Below are positions 35,546-47,444 of a DNA stretch of 64,000 nt, piece after piece (within the stretch, counting starts at the first letter, position 1; each line of letters opens with the position of its first letter). The notes beneath the pieces were generated by a model. The model was given only the letters and a program-made list of their open reading frames with translations. It did not search any database and had not been told where the DNA came from. The translations under genes and the position numbers were made by a program. Origin of the DNA: Aporrectodea caliginosa (Eukaryota; Annelida; Clitellata; Crassiclitellata; Lumbricidae); the NCBI GenBank assembly GCA_020284085.1, contig JACEVL010000006.1, positions 957,280-1,021,279 on the forward strand, read 5' to 3'.

Positions 35546-35628
35546 CCATTGTCCTTGGTCATTTGTCAAGTCCTTTGCTCCGCTTACTGTTAGTCCAATT
35601 GATTGTATGTCCTCACACATGCACGCAC

Positions 35629-35670
35629 AGACACACACACACACACACACACACACATACGCACACACAT

Positions 35671-35704
<34 letters not shown>
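35629..35704. repeat. (CA)n microsatellite
   Basis: ACAC tract with a few ATGCAC/ATACGC interruptions. Confidence 0.95.
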
Positions 35705-35707
<3 letters not shown>

Positions 35708-35769
35708 TACATACATGCATAATGCATATTCGGGTAAGGCTCCACACACATGACCCTTTGTATACATAA

Positions 35770-36535
35770 AGAATTACGACAGCTGTTGAACTATTTCACA
35801 ACTTTGTCGCCTTAGTTTTCGTTTAAGGATCTGGGTGACAGTCTCTCACGCGTTCCAAAGCCGGACTGCGTCGATCAGTTTGGATGATGGATAGGCTACA
35901 CACGATTTAATACACGCCACCACCGACATAGACCGAGCAGACTGCTAAGGTAATTATGATCTGCCTCGCCAGGCCATGCGATTGCGCATTTATACAAGCG
36001 GTATCTGCAAAACAGAACACTGCGCAATATTAAAATCACATACGGAAACAGAGTAGGCCTAGGACCCGGTGAGATAGGCGGCTAAGCAGACGGTTTATAT
36101 AGGCCTATAGACGGAGATATCGAAGTGAGACAGGCAAACAGATATACAGACAGATAGAGAGACAGAGAGACAGACAGAGAGACAGACAGCGAGAGACGGA
36201 GGGAAACCAAATGTCTCGTGAAACAAATGTGAAACTGTCACTGTTCGCTGCGCACTTTTGACTATCTTTGAATCTGTCAGCCACTGAAAACAGTCGTTCA
36301 ATGAAACGTCTTTTTCGTTAGAGTTCAGTCGAAGATCTTGATCTACTCTAGTTCGATCTAGTTTGCGCAAGGACTTTCAACGGACGGCACTTAACAGGAT
36401 TTATAAGTACAGGCTACGCGGATCGTTACAAAGCAGACGTCTCTTTTTATTGGTGTTTGTACATTTGGAAACACTAATTTACAGGTAGGCTTAACAAAAG
36501 TTAACAGTTAACCGGATCATCGCCTTTGTCTGGCG
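35770..36535. other. Intergenic interval, no gene seen
   Basis: Ordinary sequence with a GACAGACAGAGAGACAGA run at about 36140-36195. No element ends recognised. Confidence 0.45.
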
Positions 36536-36539
36536 GTCC

Positions 36540-36850
36540 TTGCTGGGCCTCGCCCCGTCCTTAGTCCTTACCTTGAGTTCACCAGGTCGCCGCTCTCTCC
36601 GCTCTACTGAGCGGGGCGTACTCATCATCCCTGTTGTCCGCACAGCTACTAAGCCCTTCTCAGTGGTTGGCCTCTCACTCTGGAACAGGCTCCCTTTGGC
36701 TCTGCGCTTGTTCCCCAGGGTCCACTCTGACTCTTTTCATGATCACCTCAAAACTGTCGTTTTCAGCCGTGCTGGGGTCGGGAGCGCTACTGAGTAACAG
36801 CCTTAAAGGGGCTCTATAATATACAAATCTTCGTAATGAATGCATGAATA
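36540..36850 (+). pseudogene. CR1/L2-type LINE 3' end (ORF2 C-terminus plus tail)
   Basis: Frame 36540-36797 contains RRSLRSTERGVLIIPVVRTA, FSVVGLSLWNRLPLALRLFP, then SFHDHLKTVVFS and a stop. This is the conserved C-terminal pattern of CR1/L2/jockey-group ORF2 (RSLRS...F---AP-LWN-LP--LR-----FK--LKT-LF). The stop is followed by CCTTAAAGGGGCTCTATAAT, the same tail type (AAGGGGCGCTATATAAAT) seen on SINE-like repeats here, suggesting those SINEs borrow this LINE's 3' end. Confidence 0.85.
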
Positions 36851-37139
36851 AGTAAATACACAGTTAAATATCGTAATAATTATATATATATAATTATCGT
36901 CGTCGCCTACAGTAAGTAGCCTAATACTTCAATCGGATTTGCACACATAGGTCATTTTTTAAGTGATTATTTTAGTGTAGGCAACGAGGAGTAAAGGTTT
37001 TGTGTTGCAATAGCTCATACAGTGTATTCAGCAGTCGAATACTCAATGACTGTTGCTTGCTAATTGACAAGTACACCGTATACAAGTACATTGAGTATAC
37101 GTATACCTCACCTGTGGTTAAAACTCTTATGTACGATAT

Positions 37140-37255
37140 ATCTTTTCATGAGTATCATAATCGTAAACGAAGTCGTAAACTGAAACTTTTAAAGTGCCAC
37201 TTGAAAGCTAAGCGCAGGACACGAACTTATTCACGAGCGCTGCGTCGAGTCAGAG
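37140..37255 (-). repeat. Dispersed repeat family E, minus strand
   Basis: ATCATAATCGTAAACGAAGT, CGTAAACTGAAACTTTTAAA, GTGCCACTTGAAAGC, TTATTCACGAGCGCTGCGTC: reverse complement of the 25735 copy. Confidence 0.75.
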
Positions 37256-37337
37256 GGGTTGTCCATAGAGTTATCAAAGGGTAGGTTGGATTCCGGTTGC
37301 CAGAGGGACCAGAGATCATAAGCAATCTGTGAAGTTT

Positions 37338-37892
<555 letters not shown>

Positions 37893-37904
37893 TATATTTG
37901 CTGT

Positions 37905-37985
37905 TTAACGAAACTGTGTCATAACAAGGATTATTAGCGTCTCCCTACTCCTTCTCCAAGCTACTTACTACCTTGTCAATCTGCG
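37905..37985 (-). repeat. Dispersed CCAGTCCCAAGCCTGG-family repeat, minus strand
   Basis: GCTGTTTAACGAAACTGTGT, CATAACAAGGATTATTAGCG, CTCCCTACTCCTTCTCCAAG: truncated copy just beyond the SINE head. Confidence 0.65.
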
Positions 37986-37989
37986 ACGA

Positions 37990-38999
37990 AGTAAAAGCTC
38001 TTTTTATTGTATACGCTGTCAGTGACCCTTCATGCGACGATTTAAGACTCTTAATGCACTAGTGACATCATTAAACTTTGCTAATAAGATTGGCGCTATT
38101 CATTGATAGTCGTTACAAGCACAGGTGGCGTAATAAACTACTTTATCCATGAGATAATACAATAATAATGTCAGACTAGCTCCTCAGCTCCTGTATAGCC
38201 TACTTGTATAATATTATTGGAGTTAATGCTCTAGCGCACAGTCATGTCGGCTCGTTGGTGAAAATTTAAAACTAACAGGTGTAGGCCTAGATGGTGTAAT
38301 AAAACATAACTGATAACGAAACGTTACGAAAGAGGTGGAACTGAATATCGTAATTAACTACTTTACCTTGAATTATTAATAAAATAATAATGTCAGACTA
38401 TAGCTTTTGATGAAAATTAAAACTTGATAGCGCTTTAAACTTGAAGAGGCCATTTCTTCCGGATATTATATACATGCACGTCTGTAAACGGTGTCTTCAA
38501 AATGCCTTTGAAGACACAGTTTGTGCAGGTTTCTATGTAGGCTATATGATATCCTGGACAACATTTTATACTATGCTGATAAACATCGTTAAACTTAGGC
38601 AGAGCCTACACAAATTGTCAGCGATAACAGGTGGATGAGCTCAATTTAGACAGGGGTTAAAAGTTATCCTTAAACCCTGTTAAAGTTCTACACTCTGTGA
38701 AACCGATGGATAGAAATAAAAACCCTTGCCGAAAGTAGTTGAGCGAAGGAAAGTTAGTTTGACAGATCGCTTAATAGCCTATCTGAAGACGACAGAAGTA
38801 ACACGAAGAGAAGCCGGTGCATCATATTACCCTACCCGTTTAACTTGAAATTGTGAACCATAAAATCAGATCGTCATCGGATATCTCATGCTTTAAGTGT
38901 GCTCTTCTCACTTAACTGACAACGGAAGACATGGAACTGAACATATCCGCAAGCTGTGCTTGAATTCGTAATTTTTATGCAGGCCTATAATATTATATG
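37990..38999. other. Intergenic interval, no gene seen
   Basis: AT-rich; near-repeat of AATAATGTCAGACTA at 38165 and 38388. No coding or element signature recognised. Confidence 0.45.
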
Positions 39000-39000
39000 A

Positions 39001-39102
39001 CATACATGTAGGGTTTGTATGGCCCTTTATATATACACACACACACATATATATATATATAGTATATATGTATATATAAGGGCCCTACAAACCCTACATG
39101 TA
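39001..39102. repeat. Near-perfect hairpin (inverted repeat) with CA/TA core
   Basis: Left arm CATGTAGGGTTTGTATGGCC, CTTTATATATAC and right arm GTATATATAAGGGCCCTACA, AACCCTACATG pair almost perfectly over about 33 bases around an (AC)n(AT)n core. Could be a short foldback element or a cruciform-forming palindrome. Confidence 0.85.
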
Positions 39103-39309
39103 GGTCTGAAGGTGAACATGACGTGTAGGCCTATGGGCTTGGATTAGATTAGATAATCAACGATTAACAACTAAAACAATAGTTATGGAGAAAACTCCAG
39201 GTGTGCCCTTTGAATTCAGTCAAACAAAAAAGCCTCTGATGGTTTCGACATGTGGGCAAAAGTTACACCGCTTGACTTCCAGGTACCAGCGACAAGGCAG
39301 TACACAAGA

Positions 39310-39430
39310 TTACGATATAATCGTAATCGTAGATTTACAAGCTATAATCGTAATCGTAAACTCGTGATTTCTAGAGCGCCCACTAAAGCGAAGTCGCGGG
39401 AACCAGCTTATTCACAGGCGCTTTATCAAA
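39310..39430 (-). repeat. Dispersed repeat family E, minus strand, with ATTACG tandem tail
   Basis: GATTACGATATAATCGTAAT, CGTAGATTTACAAGCTATAA, TCGTAATCGTAAACTCGTGA, AGCGCCCACTAAAGCGAAG, AGCTTATTCACAGGCGCTTT. The tail (left) shows two nested ATAATCGTAATCGTA runs. Confidence 0.72.
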
Positions 39431-39525
39431 ACAAAATCGATAGGCAGGGGTCAAGATCCGGAGAGTCAAGCAGGCTATGCAAATCACCTATACATGTAAT
39501 CGCAAGGCATTGCTTATCCAGAGTG

Positions 39526-39606
39526 TATGTATGTATGTATGTATGTATGTATGTATGTATGTATGTATGTATGTATGTATGTATGTATGTATGTATGTAT
39601 GTATGT
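39526..39606. repeat. (TATG)n microsatellite at the head of repeat copy 2
   Basis: About 20 TATG units leading into TTAGACTGGTCCAAACTTAC. The inverted third copy (43640-44050) also abuts a (TATG)n tract, so the microsatellite belongs to the element. Confidence 0.92.
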
Positions 39607-40076
39607 TAGACTGGTCCAAACTTACATGGGGAAATATATTTTTTCAAAATATGCAGCTCCACAAGGCTGCCCCTGTTACATTTGACTAGAAGACTCTGTT
39701 TTGAAAAAATTGAAGAGGTCTGAGCATGTTTAGAGGTCGCTAGGTTTTGACACTTTTTGTAGACATTGCAAAAATTGTGCATCTGACGCGTTAATCGCTT
39801 CATTGTGAATTAAAATTAGCACCCATGAACATCAAGCACCATCTTTCTAAATCATGATCAATATGTCAACTGTATTTAAGTAAATCAAAGAATAATAAGC
39901 TTATTTTCAAATAAACACTTGTTTCAAGTTCTTTCTGATAGATAAACGGTTGTTGGCTTAGAGGTAATTTTTAATTTTGCATGCCAACTTTTCATTACAA
40001 TTCGTTTCATATACAATTCAATATGGCTCTATATGCTGCTCTATATGCTGCTCATTTAACATGAATAGAGTATTTT

Positions 40077-40493
40077 TATCCATCTAGTTTAACTTGCGGG
40101 AATCTTGCTTGCTTTGCAATCTTGCAATCTTGCTTGATTGCTTGCTTGAGCCACAGGCTAAAAAGTCAAATCTTGCGACGACTAGTTCGATCACTTACAA
40201 TCATTCAATCGTCGTGAAACTTGGCAGACAGACTCGCCCTCACACACACTTCATTCTATCAAAATTTCAGCTCCCCAAAAAGGCTAGCTTATAGAATCGG
40301 GGACTCAACTTTTCGAATCGGGGAATCCCCTTTTCCGACACGCAGCGTTGTGATTGGCCAGCGTTGCCATTGGCTGCAACAGAAACGGGTGCGGTGCTTG
40401 ATTAAACGGACGCTATGTTGTAAAATGAACGCGGACTATATATTTGTAGAGGTAACTGCTTAATATGACGGATTATAGGATACTAGATGGATA
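40077..40493. mobile_element. MITE, TATCCATCTAG terminal inverted repeats, copy 1
   Basis: Starts TATCCATCTAGTTTAACTTG and ends GGATACTAGATGGATA, an inverted repeat of about 12 bp (TATCCATCTAGT). Interior motifs AAATCTTGCGACGACTAGTT, CTTATAGAATCGGGG and CGCAGCGTTGTGATTGGCC have no coding capacity. A TA target duplication at the ends is possible (Tc1/mariner-like) but is shared with the TIR, so ambiguous. Confidence 0.85.
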
Positions 40494-40532
40494 TAGTAAA
40501 AAAACTTTGTTTTTACTATTGGTTCATTTTTT

Positions 40533-40908
40533 TATCCATCTAGTTTAACTTACGGAAATCTTGCTTGTGCTTGCTTGCTTGAGCCACAGGCTAAAAAGTC
40601 AAATCTTGCGACGACTAATTCGATCACTTACAATCATTCAATCGTCCTGAAACTTGGCAGATAGACTAGCCCTCGCAGACACTTCATTCTATAAAATTTC
40701 AGCTCCCCAAAAAGGCAAGCTTATAGAATCGGAGACTCAAATTTTCGAATCGGGGAATCCCTTTTCCGATACGCAGCGTTGTCATTGGCCGCAACAAAAA
40801 CGGGCGCGCTGCCTGATTAAACGCACGCTATGTCGTAAAATGAACGCGTACTATATATTTGTAGAGGTAACTGCTTCGTAAGACGCATTATAGGATACTA
40901 GATGGATA
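40533..40908. mobile_element. MITE, TATCCATCTAG family, copy 2 in tandem
   Basis: Same orientation and about 85-90 percent alike by eye; shorter, having lost a repeated TTGCAATCTTGC stretch and part of the TTGGCC segment. Both copies are followed by AAAAACTTTGTTTTTAC, so the duplicated unit includes flanking sequence: a tandem duplication or unequal exchange, not two independent insertions. Confidence 0.85.
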
Positions 40909-41599
40909 TTAGTTAAAAACTTTGTTTTTACGGGCTGTATTTTTTTAAATATGCGAAGCCAGCCTTTTATATGAAATAAGATTACAGCACATGTTTTTTC
41001 ACTTTCTGCAATAAAACCTCATACGTGACAAAAACGGCAGCTATGGTGGAACTGGCATCAACCAGGAGTTCCCCACAATGTTGGTTGTTAGGATGCCTGA
41101 CAAACACATTCTTGGGTCTGGACTCCCAAAAAATGAGGCAATCCTGAGGAATTTCATGTTTCATTACCAGAATGGACTAACAGTTGGTGAGGCCAAGCAA
41201 CAATAGTCGCTGCGTTGGTAATTCGGGAGAAGGCTAGAATCCCCGCACAGAGTGTTGATTCGGGTGTTCGAAAGCACTGGAAGTTGTATGAGCCAAGATT
41301 TCTGCTGATTCAATGAGTTACATTTTGAGGTCGATTTAAATTAACTCTTTCAGTCGTCATCTCTTGTATTTCTTCGAACACCTTATAGCCACGCGCTTTC
41401 TTTGATGAGCGTGTCACTGAAGACATCGTGCCTGCTCTGGCAATACAATCTTACTCATCTACCTAATCCGCTATCCGTGTATACCGTCTGGACAGGAAAT
41501 CCTTCGACCACCAGACTTCACTGGAAGTGTATGTCACAAGGAGATCTTTAAAACTGCTTGATCCTCTTACCATCCAGGATCAAGAACAACCCACAGCCT

Positions 41600-42525
41600 T
41601 CCTATCAAAGGCTTCTATTCCCTGACCACTGGACCCTACTTTCCAGTTGATGAAAGCAAATGTCAAACTGTTGATGGTCGTCATTGACTGCGCAGAACAC
41701 GGAGTGGCTCTGATCCATGCTTACAATGATGTAATAAGGATGAGTCACAGAAACAATACTTGCTGCAACTTGTCTCCAGTCATCGGACAAAAATTTCTGT
41801 TCCAACGAAGGAAAATTGAAATAATAGTGGGTTGCGGGTTTTCAAACGCTTCAATGACTGGATTTATGCAGACTGGATAACTTCTTTAATTATCTAAACT
41901 ATATTTCATTACAAACTTAATACAGCCTGACTAAGCAGTAACACCATCGGCGTCCGCAGGAATTTGTCCAGGAGGGCGCAAACTTTTCGGTAGTTGTCAC
42001 AGGGACTAAATACAGGGTGTCGAAAGCAACCTAGGCCTATCACTCCACCTGCTACTCTCGCTCCATCAGCTCTCGATCCTCTGGCGCGGATCCCACCATG
42101 CGAAACAATTCATAGACATTCAGAAACTATTATGATAATATTAAATTTTATATGACTGAAACCTGATCTTATTCTTAAAATAGCAATTACAATCGTCTGG
42201 GATCTTGTCCAAACTGATTTATCACTCTATCTATGAATTCGTCTTTGTATCTGCGACTTCGTCGTGTGTGCACTTCTGAACTTTGTAAGGAGGGCAATAT
42301 CAAATTACAGTTGTATTGTATTGTATTGTATGATGAGTGTACAACTGTACATCGAAAAAATTTCAGACAACAAAGACCAGGTAAGACCTGATAAACGGTC
42401 ATCACTGTCAGTCGACCCTCACAGTTCCAACGAAATTGTCCAGACATGTTCCTATTTTCCGTTCCTGTGACATTGCCCGACTGACTCACAAAGCGTAGTA
42501 GGAAAAGTTTCAGTTTAACATGGCA
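41600..42525. other. Interval with no recognised gene
   Basis: A 77-codon + frame (41647-41880) overlaps a 66-codon minus frame (41605-41805); neither is recognisable. TTGTATTGTATTGTATTGTA at about 42313. Probably decayed element sequence. Confidence 0.4.
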
Positions 42526-42533
42526 CTATCATT

Positions 42534-43031
42534 GGGTAAACCCGTAGTTTAGGTTGCTAAATTATTTTATATCGTCAAATTGAAATGGAAGCGGGATTCA
42601 TGAAAAAATTGTTTCACTAACTCGAAGTGGGATTGAGGAAACTATTTCTGTCTTTAAATATAAGTTGGATTGATGGAAATAATTTTTACCGTAAATAGAA
42701 GCTGGATTGATGAAACTTAGTTTTGATGCAATAGAAGCTGGAATAATTAAAATAATTGTTTCCGTAAGTCGAAGCTGGACCCATGGGAAAAGATCTTTGC
42801 TTACATAAAAGTTCCATTGATGAAAAAATATTTTTCTGGTTAAATAGAAGTTGGGTAATTTTTTTCATTAAATGGAAGCTGGATTGATTAAAAAAAATTC
42901 TCGATGAAATGGAAGCGGGATTGATTATAGTTATGATAGACATAGGTAGAGTGCTTACTTACCAACATCAAGTATGGCATTGAAGACATTAGAATAATTT
43001 AGCAACCTAATTTAAACTACTGGGATAACCC
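42534..43031. mobile_element. TIR element with internal ~37-bp minisatellite, second architecture
   Basis: Left end GGGTAAACCCGTAGTTTAGG, TTGCTAAATTATT; right end inward GGGTTATCCCAGTAGTTTAA, ATTAGGTTGCTAAATTATT: about 35-bp inverted repeats with a 5-base indel. The interior is about nine diverged units of AAATAGAAGCTGGATTGATG followed by AAAAAAATT and TTCTCGTT-like sequence, the same unit as in 14672-15037. No transposase. Target duplication unclear (ATT flanks). Confidence 0.82.
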
Positions 43032-43044
43032 TATTATTGTCCCA

Positions 43045-43125
43045 GGTTTAACGACCCGTGCGACAACAAAGATCAATAGATTCGCATTCCTCCTTCATAC
43101 AGGCTTGGGACTAGTTCCGAAGCTA
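43045..43125 (-). repeat. Dispersed CCAGTCCCAAGCCTGG-family repeat, minus strand
   Basis: GTTTAACGACCCGTGCGACA, ACAAAGATCAATAGATTCGC, ATTCCTCCTTCATACAGGC, TTGGGACTAGTTC. Confidence 0.65.
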
Positions 43126-43639
43126 GCGGGTTATATTTAAAAGTCTGGCAGAATCGTGTGTTAGCTGGCATCTATGACTTCTAAGGGAAGAAGATGATTA
43201 CTTAGTCAGAGACTGTGGCACCAGCCAGTGTCAATTATATATGTTTATATATATTTGTATATAATATATATATATATATGTACATATATATATATAACGT
43301 CCTGACTACGCGGTTCACCGGCTGGACCTGTTATCTCATACCGATCGGATAAACACAACAAAAGAGACGCTGGTAAAGGGAATACGATACCAATTAGCCG
43401 ATACGACTGAAAAAGCATTTCGCCGTCTCGAGGTTGCCAATATGAATTTCCATATTACCAAGAGAGAACTCTATACGTTAAATTTAAAAAATACGCCTAA
43501 GCAAAGATATAGCCTAGGTCCAAATTGGGTTAATTTTAAATAATTAATTAGGGAATTTAGTGTTTTTTCGATAATAACGTTGAAAATCGTGTTGTAGTAG
43601 GCCTAATCACAATAACCAAATAATCAAAATTTCTCTGCA

Positions 43640-44055
43640 AATACACGCAAAATCCAGGGGGGCGCATATGCGCCCCCTTGCACCCCCCTGCGGACGCCCA
43701 TGAGTAACACTGCAGTATATATTTCTAATTGGGGCTGTTTATTGTTAAAAATAAAAACTGACTTGAAAATAAAACCATAACTGATTTGAAAAAAATCAAA
43801 ATTATACATGTTTTTTGACAAGTTCATACTATAATAGCAAAAAGTCGAAAAACATAGCGACCTCTAAATATAATCCAATCTTTCCAAAATTTTGCATAGA
43901 GACTCAAGTTTTCATGTGTAACAAGGGCAGCCTTGTGGAGCAATGCATTTCCAACTTTTAATTTTTTGGACCACGCTAATGTATGTATGTATGTAGGCTA
44001 TGTATGTATGTATGTATGTATGTATGTATGTATGTATGTATGTATGTATGAGCAC
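43640..44055 (-). repeat. Inverted, diverged third copy of the (TATG)n-headed repeat
   Basis: On the minus strand: (CATA)n, TAGCGTGGTCCAAAAAATTA, CTCCACAAGGCTGCCCTTGT, TACACATGAAAACTTGAG, TTAGAGGTCGCTATGTTTT, matching 39600-39760. It diverges afterwards. Supports one element family with a TATG-repeat terminus. Confidence 0.72.
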
Positions 44056-44262
44056 TTGTTATAGCGCCCCTTCAAGATTTATACTCAGAGTCGCTCCCGA
44101 CTACAGCGAGGACACTGAATCGGAGTTTCACGCCGAAACGCATGAACAATAGCGATTGAAGGACTTGCCCATGCAGGGTCCCTACGCGGCGGTTTGAGGT
44201 GGATTCGAACCCGCAACCCTCCGGCTGCAAGGCACCGAACATACTCCTACAACACGTGTTGC
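44055..44262 (-). mobile_element. tRNA-derived SINE (family C), minus strand
   Basis: On the minus strand: CGGTGCCTTGCAGCCGGAGG, GTTGCGGGTTCGAATCCACC (B box GGTTCGAATCC), body GGCAAGTCCTTCAATCGC, GCGTTTCGGCGTGAAACTCC, GGGAGCGACTCTGAGTATAA and tail CTTGAAGGGGCGCTATAACA. The tail is the same as on the CR1/L2-like LINE end at 36800, a typical SINE-LINE partnership. The A-box half is weak. Confidence 0.78.
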
Positions 44263-44269
44263 AGGATCA

Positions 44270-45700
44270 AGTCAAATGGCTTGTTCAGAAGTACCATATC
44301 AAGAGCAAGGTCCGGTCGCCGTGAGAGTGAGACCGGAGAGGGAAGGAGACAAAGCAGATGTTACGGTCATGGTGGTGGTTTTGAGTGAAGTTTTTGACGG
44401 ATCAGGGTTGGAACTCGACTTTAGTTTTGACTGACAGATCTGAGGAGTGATAGATATTGGGGCTTTTATAAGACAACTGATAAGATTTGCAATGATATCG
44501 TCGAGTAAGACTAGATTTGTATTTTGATTAAACTCCATTCGATTAAATAAAATTAATGACCTATCGAGGAAGGTACCGGGGTATAGGTCTATGCTTTAGG
44601 GCGTGGTCTTTGCTTGCATTCTAAATGGAAACGGCGATGGGTGCTTTTCTTATAAGGGTGTCTTCCTCTATAGGGCTTTCAACAACCCTGATGGAAGTTT
44701 CAAAGTCCAAAATCTACTGCGTATAACCTTGCCGTACGATAGGGGAGGCGCTTACGGCATCTGTTTCACATTGATGCGTCTGTTTTCGTTTTTATGACAC
44801 ACACTGTACGTAGACCCGCATGATATTCAAGTGGAGCAGATATTCCCATGTTAATCTGATTGCAGTTCGTCATTTTGTGTGATTCCGCCGTGGGAAGACG
44901 AACCGGTTTTTGATTCTTGGACAACCGCACTGGTTTGAGTCATTGTAATCTAATTCATTGTAATGTAATTAATTTGACTAGTTTATAGATTGCCGTATCG
45001 TGTACGCAACGAAGCGCTGAAAACTTAGTAAAAAGCCTCTAAGATTAGTACATGTATTTCTAATCTTCGCCCAATAGAGTTGACATCATATGAATAGAGA
45101 AGTTACCCCTTTCGTTATCTCATTTAAGTTTAGAGTGTGTTGAAATGCATTTGCCTTTGATCATTCTGAGTTTGAATCCCGCTGTTTCTATTTTTTTTAT
45201 AAAGTTTATTAAGTTCACTCATCCTTTACTGCTTCAAGCAGTAGCAATTATAAGCAGATGTGCCTATCAAAACTAATTATCGTCGACTTTCTATTTGCTT
45301 AAAATTTAAATGGTCCAAAAAGTTGGAATACGCTGCCAAAGAGTATCCAGAATGCACATAATTATGTAGGCCTATACCTACTTTAAGAAGCTCTGGAGTA
45401 GTTGTTTAAATCAAGAGTGAAAGATTGACCATACTTTATTTAGGCCTAATATTGCTTCATTGATAGGCTTACATATTAATCTTTATTTTTGGAAATCTAG
45501 ATGTTATCAGCTAATTAATAACTGACTAATCATCCCATGAATCTTGTAAATAGGGTGACCCTAATTAAGCGGGGAAAGTGCCCCTTTTGAGTCTCCCCAG
45601 CTCCCTAGCCAGTTAACTGAAAATGTACTATGTCTTATTATAGCTATTATGTGCATTGGGTTTTTGGGAAATAAAAATCAATTGTCAGTTGTCAATGCAT
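44270..45700. other. Intergenic interval, no gene seen
   Basis: Short frames on both strands only (for example 44299-44538 minus, 44603-44797 plus), without recognisable motifs. Confidence 0.45.
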
Positions 45701-45719
45701 CACACATGTACTCACCATC

Positions 45720-46110
45720 CAACCGCCAAGGTCTTCTCTCTCATCATCATTATTATCTTTCTACAACGCGGCCTCCAGTCTACTCTTCTATGAAATTATG
45801 CAGCAGCCAACAGCTCATTAGTCTATGCTGTACCAGCTCTTTGGAATGAACTTCCCTAAAGACCTCCGCCAATTTGCTCATCCTCCTATCTCGACTGCTA
45901 ATTTAACCTCCTCCTCTTGCACTACTTTACTACTTTGCACTCACGACTGAAAACCGAACTCTTCAAACTATCCTATACTGATTCTACTCCTGCGCCACCA
46001 TCACCGATTGCCACAGTGGCACCATGCATGCTGTCTCCTCGGCTTGATCTCCCCGGATTCTGACCTGGCACCGAAACAAACAGAGAAGCCTTTCATTTGC
46101 GGACTTGATT
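45720..46110 (+). pseudogene. CR1/L2-type LINE C-terminal relic
   Basis: Across shifting frames: around 45815 the sequence reads YAVPALWNELP followed by a stop, and around 45945 LTTENRTLQ / SRLKTELFKLSY, matching the AP-LWNELP ... LKT-LF end of CR1/L2 ORF2. Heavily decayed, several stops and frameshifts. Confidence 0.6.
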
Positions 46111-46119
46111 TGATATAGC

Positions 46120-46215
46120 GCCGGTGAATAAGCTGGTCAGTGGTCACCGTAACGCGGCTTTGTATATGGCGCTAAGAAATTTAGAAGATTTACATTACAT
46201 TACATTACATGTGAT
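46120..46215 (+). repeat. Dispersed repeat family E with (ACATT)n tail
   Basis: TATAGCGCCGGTGAATAAGC, TGGTCAGTGG, GGCTTTGTATATGGCGCTAA, GAAATTTAGAAGATTTACAT, then ACATTACATTACAT. Confidence 0.7.
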
Positions 46216-46799
46216 TTTGGATACAAATTAATAGGTCGCATAAACTATGTGGACGCTATTTCAGTGTGATAAATTCATGACGCATGATTTATGCAAATTT
46301 TACTTTCCATTAGAACTGTCTAATCTTCATCTAAGTGAAACAATTCTTTACTGATTCAATCATAATACCTGGCAAGTAAGAAAAGTATCCGGCGTAAATC
46401 GTATGACGGCATCTTAATGGTTAAATGTTAGCGCTTTCGCTGCACGAAATATAAATCTTAACGGAAATGGTGTGATTTGTCGGTTTCCGGATCGTTTTTA
46501 ATTTCATCCACAAATCTGCTTTTTCAGTTTCTTCAGAGCTATGCTGATGAAATGTCTCCTGTTACCAAAACTCGTGTACTCGTTGGTCACGTGTTTATAA
46601 ATAAACAGAGTGACGGAATACGATACTGATGAGAGATGAGAAGGCAAAAGAGAGGATATGAGAGAGTAGAAGAGGGAAAAGAAAGAGAAGGCAATGGAGA
46701 GGAGAGAAGAATGAGGAGATGAGATAAAACGAGACAACGACAAAGCTAATGAGGATGGCAATGATGACAACAGAGACTAGGATACGACCAGGATACAGA

Positions 46800-46953
46800 T
46801 AATAACGACGACGACGACAACAATGATGATGATGATTATGAGGCTGATGAATGTGATGATGATGACTTCAACTATGACTATGCTATTGCTGCCTGTTGAT
46901 GTCGATATCGACGACGACGACGACGACGATGATGATAATGATGATGATGATGG

Positions 46954-47027
<74 letters not shown>

Positions 47028-47037
47028 GTGGTGTTGG

Positions 47038-47096
<59 letters not shown>

Positions 47097-47140
47097 GTGG
47101 TGATGATGATAGTGGTGGTGGTGGTGATGATGATGATGCT
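46800..47140. repeat. (GAT)n/(GAC)n microsatellite
   Basis: Long GAT repeat just 50 bases upstream of the first recognised Slo exon; poly-Asp, poly-Met and poly-His frames are artefacts of it. It could affect splicing or promoter function if transcribed. Confidence 0.95.
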
Positions 47141-47190
47141 GAATACAGGAATGAATGTGAATTGTATTTTGTTTGTCCATTTACCCGCAG

Positions 47191-47444
47191 GACTTTGATA
47201 GAATCCGATCGCGATGGGGATCTGTACGTTGGAGCTGGATTGGCTCGTCTACATCCTGGCCTGTATTGTGACGTTCTTCGGAGGTCTTATCCTTCTCCTG
47301 CCATTCCGATTGGCCTGGATCGGGTGCAAGGAGAGACGGAAGACAGTGCTCGTACACTTTCAAAAGACTCAGAACCGCGTGGCTGCACTGCGATCCATCG
47401 CCGAGAGCATTCTGTCGGGAAACTCCGTCGCCAGCAAAGCAGTC
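47191..47444 (+). CDS. Slo/BK-like K+ channel, exon 1 (N-terminus, S0 segment)
   Basis: The gene encodes the pore-forming subunit of a Slo-family (KCNMA1/KCNU1-like) potassium channel in the plasma membrane. An acceptor-like pyrimidine tract ending ACCCGCAG precedes 47191; in-frame stops (TGA, TAG) lie between there and ATG 47214 (G at -3, G at +4), so I place the start there and read 47191-47213 as 5' UTR. The 77 codons include MGICTLELDWLVYILACIVT, then FFGGLILLLPFR: the S0 helix, matching the VTFFGGL of BK. The S0-S1 linker ends SGNSVASKAV. Donor GTAAGG at 47445, phase 0. The N-terminus before S0 is about 10 residues, short for BK, so an upstream coding exon is not excluded. Confidence 0.85.

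Larger units (their letters stand above)
39607..41590. repeat. Diverged ~1.1-kb repeat, copy 2, interrupted by two MITEs
   Basis: Collinear with 31786-32885 from about 39706, and extended on the left by GGTCCAAACTTACATGGGGA and CTCCACAAGGCTGCCCCTGT (shared with 43930-43970 in inverse). The homology breaks at TTTTTATC (40080) and resumes at GCGAAGCCAGCC (40954), where copy 1 reads continuously (about 32165-32187). The intervening sequence is the two MITEs. The minus strand keeps the GELLVDASSTIAAVFVTYEV frame (40982-41164). Confidence 0.85.
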
